A stretch of DNA of 47,181 nt from an uncultured bacterium. Lineage in GTDB: Bacteria; Actinomycetota; Coriobacteriia; Coriobacteriales; Coriobacteriaceae. Location: NCBI GenBank assembly GCA_905214525.1, contig CAJMMN010000016.1, forward strand, positions 1 to 47,181, read 5' to 3'. The notes under the pieces are model-generated. The model was not told the origin of the DNA, did no database searches, and worked only from the letters and a program-made list of their open reading frames with translations. Of this stretch, positions 31,483-39,196 are shown piece after piece. The stretch's first letter is position 1; every line of letters begins with the position of its first letter. A program made the position numbers and the translations under genes.

Positions 31483-33558
31483 TTACTTGGCGCGACCCTC
31501 CTCATAGCGCTCGACCAGCTTGGCCTGCACGTCATAGGGCACCTGCTCATAGCCCGCGGGCTTCATGGTAAAGTCGCCCGTGCCGCGCGTGATAGAGCGC
31601 AGGCGCGTCGAGTAATCCGTCAGCTCGGCCAGCGGGGCCTGGGCAATGACCACGGTATCGCCGCGCTCGTCGGTCTCCATACCCGTCACGCGACCGCGCG
31701 AGGCCGAGATGTCGCCCATCACGGCGCCGGCATAGCTCTCGGGGATAGTCACCGTAATTTCCTCGATGGGCTCCAGTACCACCGGATCGGCATCGGCGCA
31801 TGCCTTTCGCAGGCCGATGCGAGCCGCCGCGCGGAACGCCATCTCGTTGGAGTCGACGCTGTGATACGAGCCGTCGTACACAGCCACGCGAATGCCCGTG
31901 AGCGGGTAGCCAGCGATGATGCCGTCCTTCATGGTCTCCTGGACACCCTTGTCCACGGCGGGGATGAGCGAGCGCGGGATGCGGCCGCCCACGACCTCGT
32001 CCACAAACTCGTAGCCGTCGCTCGTGCCGTCGGGCCCAATGAGCGGCTCCACGCGCAGCCAGCAGTCGCCGTACTGACCGGCGCCGCCGGTCTGCTTCTT
32101 GTGACGACCCTGAGCGCTTGCCGTGCGGCGGATGGTTTCGCGATACGGAATACGGATCGGCACGCTCTTTGCCACAACCTTGGTACGGTCCTCAAGGCGA
32201 TTGAGCAGAACCGAAACCTGTGCCTCGCCCACCGCAGAGATAATGGTCTGGCCGGTCTCCTCGTCGCGGTCGATGCTCATGGTCGGATCGGCCTTGCAGG
32301 CCTTCTCGATAAACGTGTAGAGCTTCTCTTCGTCGCCGCGATTCTCGGCCTCGATGGCAATACGGTACTGCGAGTTGGGGAACTTAAACGCCGCAGCCTC
32401 GACCTTACCGGTAATCGAGAGCGTGTCGCCCGTATCGGCAGCCAGCTTGGGCGCCACGATGATATCGCCGGCATAGGCGTGGCCGACCTCGGTCATGTCG
32501 CGGCCGCACATCACATACAGGTGAGCCAGACGCTCGCCCTTGCGCGTGCGCGCATTGATCAGCTCAAGGCCCGGCTCAAGCGTGCCCGTCAGCACCTTGA
32601 TAAAGCTGATGCGACCCTGTTGCGGATCGGCCAGGGTCTTAAACACAAATGCCACCGGACGGTCATCGTCGCTCGAAATCTTGAGCGAATCGCCGTCGAT
32701 AAGCGGCATCTCGCCGTAGTCGGTCGGCGCCGGGAAGTACGTGGCGATGTCGTCCATCAGCGAGTTGACGCCCTGCTCCTTAATGCAATCGCCCGCAAAG
32801 ACCGGCACAAAGATGCGCTCGGCGATCGCCTTCGACAGCAGGCCCTCGAGCTCTTCCTGCGTCAGCGTCTCCTCGCCTTCCAGGTACTTCATCATCAGCT
32901 CGTCGTCAGCCTCGGCCACCAGCTCGCACAGATGGTCATGGGCCTCCTCGGCCTGGGCACGATACTCCTCGGGGATCTCCGACTCAACGGCTTCGGCGCC
33001 GTTGCAATGGCGCGCCTTCATGCGCACCAGGTCGATAATGCCGTCAAAGTCCTCGCCCTCGCCCCAGGGAAGGGTCACGGCGCCCAGACGCGTACCAAAG
33101 CGCTCCTGCAGCAGGTCCATCGTGGTCGCAAAGCTGGCCTCGGAGCGCGACAGGCGGTTTACAAACACCGCACGCGCCAGACGCAGGTCCTCGGCGGCAT
33201 ACCAGAGCTTAACCGTCGTAGGCTGCGGGCCGGCCTCGGCGTCGACAACAAACAGAGCCGTCTCGCAGACGCTCATCGCGGCATAGGCGTCGCCGATAAA
33301 ATCGGGATAGCACGGGGCATCGAGCACGTTGATGCGCGCGCCCTTCCAGTCGATCGGCGCAATGGTCGTCGAGATGGAAAATGCACGCTTGACCTCTTCA
33401 GGGTCATAGTCGAGCGTGGGCTTGGTGCCGTCGTGGCCGCCCAGGCGGGCGGTCTTGCCGGAAAGGTGGAGCATGGCCTCGGCGAGTGAAGTCTTGCCCA
33501 CCCCGCCTTGGCCTACGAGCACCACGTTCCTTACGTTACCGGTCTTGGGAGCACCCAT
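31483..33558 (-). CDS. Elongation factor G-like GTPase (EF-G paralogue)
   Basis: It is a 691-residue protein with the five-domain layout of EF-G. G1 is GQGGVGKT (16-23). The G3 motif reads DAPCYPDF (80-87) where canonical EF-G has DTPGHVDF, and the G4 position reads NRLS (134-137) where NKMD is expected, so guanine specificity and the histidine used in GTP hydrolysis are altered. Domain IV and V segments (GGAGQYGDCWLRVEP, VGGRIPRSLIPAVDKGV, GDISASRGRVTGME) are normal. It is therefore a divergent paralogue rather than the main translocase, comparable to actinobacterial FusA2 or stress and ribosome-rescue factors. ATG 33558 follows AAGGAGGTCATC. No ribosomal gene is adjacent. Confidence 0.88.
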   Translation of the reverse strand: MGAPKTGNVRNVVLVGQGGVGKTSLAEAMLHLSGKTARLGGHDGTKPTLDYDPEEVKRAFSISTTIAPIDWKGARINVLDAPCYPDFIGDAYAAMSVCETALFVVDAEAGPQPTTVKLWYAAEDLRLARAVFVNRLSRSEASFATTMDLLQERFGTRLGAVTLPWGEGEDFDGIIDLVRMKARHCNGAEAVESEIPEEYRAQAEEAHDHLCELVAEADDELMMKYLEGEETLTQEELEGLLSKAIAERIFVPVFAGDCIKEQGVNSLMDDIATYFPAPTDYGEMPLIDGDSLKISSDDDRPVAFVFKTLADPQQGRISFIKVLTGTLEPGLELINARTRKGERLAHLYVMCGRDMTEVGHAYAGDIIVAPKLAADTGDTLSITGKVEAAAFKFPNSQYRIAIEAENRGDEEKLYTFIEKACKADPTMSIDRDEETGQTIISAVGEAQVSVLLNRLEDRTKVVAKSVPIRIPYRETIRRTASAQGRHKKQTGGAGQYGDCWLRVEPLIGPDGTSDGYEFVDEVVGGRIPRSLIPAVDKGVQETMKDGIIAGYPLTGIRVAVYDGSYHSVDSNEMAFRAAARIGLRKACADADPVVLEPIEEITVTIPESYAGAVMGDISASRGRVTGMETDERGDTVVIAQAPLAELTDYSTRLRSITRGTGDFTMKPAGYEQVPYDVQAKLVERYEEGRAK

Positions 33559-33796
33559 GATGACCTCCTTGCAGGGCCGCGCGCAAGGCGCGACGCCAAC
33601 GGGGAGGGTTCGCGGTCGGTGCCGTCCCGGGAGCAGCATGGTCGGCAGCCGAGCCGACTCACCCTCCAAATGTCCTATGCCACCACCCTACCCTCACGGG
33701 CGGCTGTCCATGCATACCTTTCGGCGCACGTATGAATACAGGCGGCGAGAGGAAGAGGCAAGCATGTGAGGCGTTTATTGAACCCCGTCGATGCAA
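33559..33796. other. Gap between the EF-G-like gene and the ABC terminator
   Basis: About 240 bp without a convincing gene. It must hold the EF-G-like promoter, but no clear TACAAT or TATAAT element was found. The sequence is GC-rich near the start codon and mixed further right. Confidence 0.4.
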
Positions 33797-33834
33797 ACAA
33801 AAAGCCGCCACAGACCGTAAGACCTGCGGCGGCT
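33797..33834 (-). terminator. Terminator of the amino-acid ABC operon
   Basis: On the minus strand AGCCGCCGCAG pairs with CTGTGGCGGCT (one mismatch) and TTTTTGTTT follows. It lies 34 bp after the ATPase stop. Confidence 0.8.
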
Positions 33835-33868
33835 TCGCCTCAATTAATGGTTGAGTAAATACCTGAGC

Positions 33869-34633
33869 CTATCCCTCGATACGGCTCAAGAACTCACGGG
33901 TGCGCTGCTCGCGTGGATGGTCGATGACCTGCTCGGCAGAACCCTCTTCGACAATGCGGCCGCCGTCCATAAAGACCACGCGGTCGGCAACATCGCGCGC
34001 AAACTGCATCGCGTGGGTCACGATCACCATCGTCATATTCTGCGCGGCAAGGTCTTTAATGACACGTAGCACCTCGGCCGTTAGCTCGGGATCGAGCGCC
34101 GAGGTCGGCTCGTCAAAGAACAAGATCTCCGGGTCGAGCGCCAAGGCGCGGGCGATACTCACACGCTGTTGCTGACCGCCCGAAAGCTCACATGGCACCT
34201 TGTTCTCGTTGCCCGCAAGCCCCATCTGCGCGATCAGCTCACGCGCGCGTGCCTCCGCCTGCTCGCGCGGGCGCTTGAGCACGCGGACCGGAGCGTCGGT
34301 GATGTTTTTCATCACGGTATAGTGCGGAAACAGATTGTAGTTCTGGAACACCAGGCCAAACCGCGAGCGCGCCTGCTTGGGCACATCGCCTTTCGCATAG
34401 ACCGCGCCCGATCCCGCATCCGTCGCAACGGCAAGGTCGCCAAACGAAAGCGAGCCACCGTCGAGTGCCTCGAGTAACGTCGCGCAGCGCAACAGCGTTG
34501 ACTTACCGCCGCCTGAAGGCCCGATAATCGCCACGACCTCGCCGCGCTTGACCTCGAGCGAGATATCCTTGAGCACCTCATTGCCGCCAAACGCCTTGCG
34601 TGCGTTCGCTATATTCATTACCGTTCCGGACAC
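33869..34633 (-). CDS. Amino-acid ABC transporter ATP-binding protein
   Basis: It is a 254-residue ATPase of the polar amino-acid uptake (GlnQ/HisP) group. Walker A is GPSGGGKST, the Q-loop lies in VFQNYNLFPHYTV, the signature is LSGGQQQRVSIARAL, Walker B ILFFDEPTSALDP, and the H-loop histidine is in VTHAMQFA. It powers import by the permease encoded just upstream. I choose GTG 34633 as start because GGAGGTTCCC precedes it directly; ATG 34645 and ATG 34618 in the same frame lack ribosome sites. It is the third gene after the binding protein and permease. Confidence 0.92.
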   Translation of the reverse strand: MSGTVMNIANARKAFGGNEVLKDISLEVKRGEVVAIIGPSGGGKSTLLRCATLLEALDGGSLSFGDLAVATDAGSGAVYAKGDVPKQARSRFGLVFQNYNLFPHYTVMKNITDAPVRVLKRPREQAEARARELIAQMGLAGNENKVPCELSGGQQQRVSIARALALDPEILFFDEPTSALDPELTAEVLRVIKDLAAQNMTMVIVTHAMQFARDVADRVVFMDGGRIVEEGSAEQVIDHPREQRTREFLSRIEG

Positions 34634-34671
34634 GGGAACCTCCATGTGTTTGAAAAGCACGACGGAACAGG

Positions 34672-35364
34672 CTAGTCGTGGTAGTAGTCAAGTCGCTTTT
34701 CGGCAGCGCCCAGCAGCATCTCGACGACGAAGTTAAAGACCCAGTAAATCAGCGCCGCAATTGCAAACGGTACCATGCTCACCTGCGAGGCGACCAGCGC
34801 CTTGGCCGTCGAGAACATCTCGCCCACGCCGATGGCGAACGCCAGCGACGTGTCCTTGACCAGTGTGATGATCTCGTTGCCCATCGCCGGCAAAATGCGC
34901 TTGGCGACCTGCGGCATCACGATATACAGAAACGTCTGCATGCGCGAGTAGCCCAGCACCTCGGCAGCCTCGTATTGACCGCGCGGAATGGACTGCAGGC
35001 CCGAGCGATAGATCTCGGCAAAGTAACCGGCGTAGTTGATGATGAACGCCGCGACGCACGCCGTCCACTTGGAATCGGGCGTGAGCGAAATGCCAAACAC
35101 GTAGTACGGGGCAAAGTAGATGGCAAACATCTGCAACATGAGCGGCGTACCGCGCATGACCGAAATGTAGATGCGCGCAATCCAGCGAAGCGGCGCAATT
35201 TTGCTCATGCGCATAAACGCCACGGGGATTCCCAGCGGAATCGACCCCAGCAGCGTCAGCACAAACAGCTGCAAACTGACCAAGAATCCCTGGCCAAGCA
35301 TCTGCATCATGACCTGAATAGACAACCCAAGCTCTCTTTCACAGTAACGGAACAGCGAACCCAA
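34672..35364 (-). CDS. Amino-acid ABC transporter permease
   Basis: It is a permease of the HisM/GlnP type, up to 230 residues, with about five membrane segments (FLVSLQLFVLTLLGSIPLGI, MLQMFAIYFAPYYVFG, ACVAAFIINYAGYFAEIY, and two near the end). The ATPase-docking EAA loop reads QYEAAEVLGYSRMQTFLYIV. The outer start is TTG at 35364 without a good ribosome site; TTG 35325 (after GAAAGAGAGCTTGGG) or ATG 35310 would give a shorter, more usual N-terminus, so the start is uncertain. A long inverted repeat fills the space between it and the binding-protein gene. Confidence 0.88.
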   Translation of the reverse strand: MGSLFRYCERELGLSIQVMMQMLGQGFLVSLQLFVLTLLGSIPLGIPVAFMRMSKIAPLRWIARIYISVMRGTPLMLQMFAIYFAPYYVFGISLTPDSKWTACVAAFIINYAGYFAEIYRSGLQSIPRGQYEAAEVLGYSRMQTFLYIVMPQVAKRILPAMGNEIITLVKDTSLAFAIGVGEMFSTAKALVASQVSMVPFAIAALIYWVFNFVVEMLLGAAEKRLDYYHD

Positions 35365-35371
35365 TGCTAAA

Positions 35372-35476
35372 GCGGGTTTTCCAGGTGCCCGAGTTTGCCG
35401 TGAAAGAGGAGCGCCGCGTACTAAATGTACGCAAGCGACGGTTTGAACGGCAAAATCGGGTGCCTGGGAAAGCCGC
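35372..35476. repeat. Long inverted repeat C, inside the ABC operon
   Basis: Bases 35372-35401 and 35447-35476 are complementary at about 25 of 30 positions. Inside is a perfect tip hairpin GCGTAC/GTACGC (35416-35421, 35427-35432). It occupies the whole gap between the binding-protein stop and the permease start. Such a structure could lower expression of the distal genes or protect the binding-protein mRNA. Confidence 0.75.
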
Positions 35477-36336
35477 TATTTGAGAACCCAGTTGTCGAAG
35501 GACAGACCATAGCTTGCGTACTTATCGCACAGGTCCTTGACCGTGCCGTCCTCATAGAGCGCCTTGAGCGACTCGGTCACGGCATCGGCCGACTTGGTGT
35601 CGCCCTTCTTAAAGCCAACGGCGTAGTGCTCGCTGGACAACGGCTTGTCGAGCTGCGTATAGGCATCGGGCTTGGCGGCAAGCTGATACTGAGCGATCGA
35701 GAGGTCACAGGCAACGGCATCGACTGCACCACTCTCGAGCTGCATAAACGCCGTGTTGTACTCACCGATGGTATCGAGCGTGGCAAACGTCGCGGCCAGA
35801 TCCTTCTGGTCGCCCTCGAGCACGTCCTGTGCGGCGGAATCAGTCTGGGTAATCACGGTCTTGCCGGCAAGATCGTCCCAGCTCTTGATACCCGCGTCCT
35901 TCTTGACCACGAGCACCTGCTCGTTGAGCATGTAAGACTCGGAGAACGTGTAGTCGTCCTCGCGGCCCTCCATGGTAAAGCCGTTCCAGATGCAGTTGAT
36001 GGCACCCGAGTTGAGCAGCGTGTCCTTGGCATCCCAGTCGATAGCCTCGTATTTGACCTCCCAGCCTTGCTTATCGGCAACGGCCTTGGCAAGGTCGAGG
36101 TCAAAGCCGGTGTACTCGCCATCGTCGCCCACAAAGCCATACGGAGGATAGGACTTGTCAAAGCCCACGACGAGCTTCTTGGACTCCGCGGCACCCTTCG
36201 TATCCTTGGCCGCAGCAGAGCCGGCAGCAGAGCCCTTACCGGCACCGCCGCCACAACCGACAAGACCAAGGCCAAGCACCGTGGCAAACGAGCCGGCTAG
36301 ACCAACAAACTGACGACGAGACATATCGGTATTCAT
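35476..36336 (-). CDS. Amino-acid ABC transporter substrate-binding lipoprotein
   Basis: It is a 286-residue family 3 solute-binding protein. The N-terminus MNTDMSRRQFVGLAGS has a twin-arginine-like RRQF and a lipobox LVGC at about residue 28, so it is probably exported and lipid-anchored. A Gly/Ala/Ser linker follows. The binding fold shows VVGFDKSYPPYGFVGDDGEYTGFDLDLAKAV-type features (YPPYGF, TGFDLDLAKAV) and AGKTVITQTDSAAQD. The aspartate of GFDLD and an arginine in MEGREDDY fit alpha-amino-acid binding. ATG 36336 follows AAGGGGGAATACC. It opens the importer operon. Confidence 0.92.
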   Translation of the reverse strand: MNTDMSRRQFVGLAGSFATVLGLGLVGCGGGAGKGSAAGSAAAKDTKGAAESKKLVVGFDKSYPPYGFVGDDGEYTGFDLDLAKAVADKQGWEVKYEAIDWDAKDTLLNSGAINCIWNGFTMEGREDDYTFSESYMLNEQVLVVKKDAGIKSWDDLAGKTVITQTDSAAQDVLEGDQKDLAATFATLDTIGEYNTAFMQLESGAVDAVACDLSIAQYQLAAKPDAYTQLDKPLSSEHYAVGFKKGDTKSADAVTESLKALYEDGTVKDLCDKYASYGLSFDNWVLK

Positions 36337-36428
36337 GGTATTCCCCCTTGATGGCACTTTAGTTAGGTAAAGTGAATCATGTAACGTTCAGCATCATACA
36401 CTTTACCTTGATAGAGTACAAGGGAGGA

Positions 36429-36567
36429 TTTGCCCGCCGGGTGCCGGGGCTGGGGTTAAGCTTGCTGCTCTACAGTCCTGCTCACGACGGAGAGCACATT
36501 AAGTGCTCTCCTGTTCGTGCGGAACTCGCGACAAACTTAACCCCAGCCCCGGCACCCGGCGGGCAAA
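36429..36567. repeat. Long inverted repeat B (32-bp perfect arms)
   Basis: Bases 36429-36460 and 36536-36567 are perfectly complementary over 32 bp. A central perfect hairpin GAGAGCAC/GTGCTCTC lies at 36490-36497 and 36503-36510. It occupies the 339-bp divergent region between the binding-protein gene and the RNA methyltransferase gene. Elements A and C have the same nested design. Confidence 0.88.
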
Positions 36568-36630
36568 CGTCGTTGGGCTTATCACTAACATGAAATGGGT
36601 GCTTGCATATCGTCCGCTAGCTTGGCACGG

Positions 36631-36636
36631 TACAAT
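36631..36636 (+). promoter_or_regulatory. Candidate -10 (TACAAT) for the RNA methyltransferase gene
   Basis: GGCACGGTACAATGC contains TACAAT 40 bases before the start codon. No -35 at the usual distance is convincing. Confidence 0.45.
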
Positions 36637-36675
36637 GCTTTCAGATTTCAATTTGTAAATTAGTGGGGTTAATTC

Positions 36676-38109
36676 ATGGCAGAATCTCGTGCGGAGCGTA
36701 GGGCTCGTCGTGCTTTGATCGAAGCGACTGAAGGGTCGGAGGAGAAAAAATCTTCTAAGAAATCCAAGTCGTCTCAGGATGCGAAGGGCAAGACTAAGGC
36801 CAAGCGTCCCGGCTCTCGTCGGAGCGAGGACAAGGCATCTCAGACTCGCACCAAGCGCCCACATAAAGATTCGGTTTCGCCTGCGCGAAAGGCCGTGGAT
36901 CCCAAGTCGCCTTGTTCCATCATGCGGGCTTGTGGTGGATGCACGGCGATCAATCGTCCTTATAAGAAGCAGCTGGCGGCCAAGCAGGCTGCTATGGAAG
37001 AGCTGTTTGCTGAGCTCTGCGAGCGCGAGGGTATTGCCGTTGATCCCATTCGCGGTATAGGTGTTACCCTGGGCGACCCGGGTAAATATCCTGCGCCGCG
37101 TGGCTTTCGTCATAAGGCTGCCACTCCCTTTGCTCCCGGTAAGGAGGGCGCTGTCCGTTGCGGTTTCTTTGAGCGCGGCACGCACAAGATCGTTGCCGTA
37201 CCCGAGTGTCCTGTCGAGGCGCCGGGTGCCCGTCAGATTCTCAACGGCATCGCACGCGAAGCTGAGCGGCTGCATATTCCCGCGTTTAATGAGGACAAAC
37301 ATCTTGGCTTGCTTCGCTATGCCGTCGTCCGCCGCGGCTGGCGTACCGACCAGGTCATGGTTACGCTCGTGACCGCCCAGCGTGACTTACCGCATGCACA
37401 GGAGTTCTTTGAGGCCGTCGCGGCACTCGATCCGCATATCGTCACCGTTGCCCAAAATATCAATGGCCGTCCCGGTAACGCCATCTTGGGTGAGGAGACT
37501 TGTATCGTCTATGGCGCCGAGTGCATGCGCGACCAGCTGCTCGGCTGCGAGTTCGACATCTCCCCCACCGCGTTCTACCAGACCAACCCGCAGCAGACCG
37601 AACTGCTCTACCGGCTCGCCATCGAAGGCATGGACCTGCGCCAGGGCGATGTGCTTATGGATGCCTACTGCGGCAGCGGCACCATCGGTCTGTGCGCCGC
37701 GAAGGATGCCCAGGACAGGGGCGTCGGCATTATGCTGCTCGGCGTGGAGCGCAACCCGGCGGGCATTGCCGACGCACGTCGCAATGCCGAGCTCAACGGC
37801 CTTACCCGCAGCGCCTGGTTTATGGCCGACGATGCCACCGACTACATCCTCGATGCCGCCGACAACAACGAACGCGTCGACGTCCTTTCCATCGACCCGC
37901 CGCGCGCCGGCTCCACCCCCGAGTTCCTCGAAGCCGCCTGCGCACTCAAGCCGCGCCGCATCACCTATATCAGCTGCAACCCCGTGACCCAAGAGCGTGA
38001 CCTGCACCAGCTCCTCGACGGAGGCTATCGCCTGCTCAAGATCACGCCAGTCGACATGTTCCCCCATACCGACCACACCGAGACCGTCGCGGTCCTCGAG
38101 CGCCGCTAA
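36676..38109 (+). CDS. 23S rRNA (uracil-5-)-methyltransferase RlmD / TrmA family
   Basis: It is a 477-residue SAM-dependent RNA m5U methyltransferase. A Lys/Ser/Arg-rich N-terminal extension of about 75 residues replaces the usual TRAM domain. CSIMRACGGCT provides cysteines for an iron-sulfur cluster. The catalytic domain has FYQTNPQQTELLY, MDAYCGSGTIGL (SAM site), SIDPPRAG and the nucleophile cysteine in ISCNPVTQERDL, with the end FPHTDHTETVAVLER. The exact uridine (747, 1939 of 23S, or tRNA 54) cannot be told. ATG 36676 has GTGGGGTTAATTC. Codon choice changes along the gene: the first 800 or so bases are rich in T-ending codons, the rest C/G-ending like the neighbours. Confidence 0.9.
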   Translation: MAESRAERRARRALIEATEGSEEKKSSKKSKSSQDAKGKTKAKRPGSRRSEDKASQTRTKRPHKDSVSPARKAVDPKSPCSIMRACGGCTAINRPYKKQLAAKQAAMEELFAELCEREGIAVDPIRGIGVTLGDPGKYPAPRGFRHKAATPFAPGKEGAVRCGFFERGTHKIVAVPECPVEAPGARQILNGIAREAERLHIPAFNEDKHLGLLRYAVVRRGWRTDQVMVTLVTAQRDLPHAQEFFEAVAALDPHIVTVAQNINGRPGNAILGEETCIVYGAECMRDQLLGCEFDISPTAFYQTNPQQTELLYRLAIEGMDLRQGDVLMDAYCGSGTIGLCAAKDAQDRGVGIMLLGVERNPAGIADARRNAELNGLTRSAWFMADDATDYILDAADNNERVDVLSIDPPRAGSTPEFLEAACALKPRRITYISCNPVTQERDLHQLLDGGYRLLKITPVDMFPHTDHTETVAVLERR

Positions 38110-38118
38110 CCCACCCCA

Positions 38119-38149
38119 GTAGATTTTTGGGACATGCCTTAAAATCTAC
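38119..38149. repeat. Small inverted repeat
   Basis: GTAGATTTT and AAAATCTAC are perfect arms around TTGGGACATGCCTT, just after the methyltransferase stop. It is not followed by T's and may be a degenerate dispersed element. Confidence 0.5.
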
Positions 38150-38157
38150 CGGCACAA

Positions 38158-38190
38158 GAAAGGGGGCGACCCGTCTGGACCGCCCCCTCT
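38158..38190. terminator. Terminator between convergent genes
   Basis: AGGGGGCG and CGCCCCCT close a hairpin with inner GACCC/GGAC pairing. The minus strand continues TTTCTTG, suited to the PHP gene. Confidence 0.7.
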
Positions 38191-38209
38191 CGTTGGGCAG
38201 ATGAGCCCG

Positions 38210-39031
38210 TTACATGCTCTTGCGCAGGTCACACACGCCGGCTGCCGCCATCTCGCGCAGCAGCGTCTCGCGGTCGCGCGTCACGATCAGATCCAGCGGG
38301 AAGTGAATCTCATCGAGCATCTTGCGCGCCTGGTCGAGCTTGCCAATTGCCATACCAATGTGCGCGTCGGTCGAGACGCCAATCCCCACGCCCAGTTCGG
38401 CGCAGCGCTCGGCAATCTTGCGACAAGCGCCCCAATGCTCGGCATCGGTACCATGCTCAAGACTATGGTTGTTAATCTCGATAATCTTGTGCTTGGCCTT
38501 TGCCGCCAACAACACCTCATCGATATCAAAGGAAACACCCGAGCGACCCGTGTGGCCCAGCATAAACACTTTGGGGTGCTCCAGAGCATTGATATACATC
38601 TCGGTCGTCTGGGCGAGCGTCGCGCCTTCAGCGAGCTGCGGATTATGCACACTCGCAACCAAATAATCCAAATTGCGCGTAACCAAATCGAACAGCGAAT
38701 GCTCACGACTATACGAATCGCCGGCAATATCGAGCGTGACAGGAGTGTCCTCGCCAAACAGGCTTCCGTCCAGCGAAACGATATCGGCCTCGGCACCACG
38801 CAGCACCAGTACGCCGCTCCAAATGCGCGGCCAGATATCCTGGTTAATAAAGAACTGGTAACTGCGCAGGTCATTGGGGCAAGGCGAAACCATAGAGCTC
38901 AGATGGTCGGCAGATCCGAGCACCTGCAGGCCACGCTCTGCCGCCCAGTACACATTCTCCTCAATGGTCGAATATGCATGCGCAGAGAACATCGTATGAG
39001 TATGGATATCACAGGAAAGCAGGTAGGGCAT
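38210..39031 (-). CDS. PHP domain hydrolase (YcdX-like)
   Basis: It is a 273-residue metal-dependent hydrolase of the PHP superfamily. Metal ligands appear in order: CDIHTHTMFSAHAYST (two or three histidines), GSADH near residue 41, GAEADI near 79, VASVHNPQ near 127, EINNHS near 190 and STDAHIG near 221. This is the trinuclear-metal arrangement of YcdX-type phosphatases, whose natural substrates are mostly unknown. ATG 39031 follows GGAGATCCG. It is transcribed alone from a TACAAT promoter. Confidence 0.87.
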   Translation of the reverse strand: MPYLLSCDIHTHTMFSAHAYSTIEENVYWAAERGLQVLGSADHLSSMVSPCPNDLRSYQFFINQDIWPRIWSGVLVLRGAEADIVSLDGSLFGEDTPVTLDIAGDSYSREHSLFDLVTRNLDYLVASVHNPQLAEGATLAQTTEMYINALEHPKVFMLGHTGRSGVSFDIDEVLLAAKAKHKIIEINNHSLEHGTDAEHWGACRKIAERCAELGVGIGVSTDAHIGMAIGKLDQARKMLDEIHFPLDLIVTRDRETLLREMAAAGVCDLRKSM

Positions 39032-39068
39032 CGGATCTCCTTATCCGGCATGGCCGTCGCGTATATTC

Positions 39069-39074
39069 ATTGTA
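39069..39074 (-). promoter_or_regulatory. Candidate promoter of the PHP gene
   Basis: GCGTACAATG on the minus strand, 38 bp before the start, has a -35-like TTTACG 18 bp upstream. Confidence 0.5.
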
Positions 39075-39131
39075 CGCATAGCCTCCGATAGTCGTAAAAC
39101 CGCTCCATCCCAACGACACAACGTACATGAC

Positions 39132-39162
39132 AACGGGGTTCGGCTTAACACCAAACCCCGTT
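39132..39162 (-). terminator. Terminator of the aminotransferase gene
   Basis: AACGGGGTT and AACCCCGTT are perfect arms around 13 bases, 35 bp after the stop; the T-run is weak. Confidence 0.6.
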
Positions 39163-39196
39163 TCACGTAAAACATTACAGGCAGAGCGCTTTGCTT

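Noticed and set aside
36499..37302. 267-codon minus-strand frame over inverted repeat B and the methyltransferase start
   Set aside because: It runs through the inverted repeat and antisense to a clear gene; its similarity to the frame at 36372 comes only from the repeat arms.
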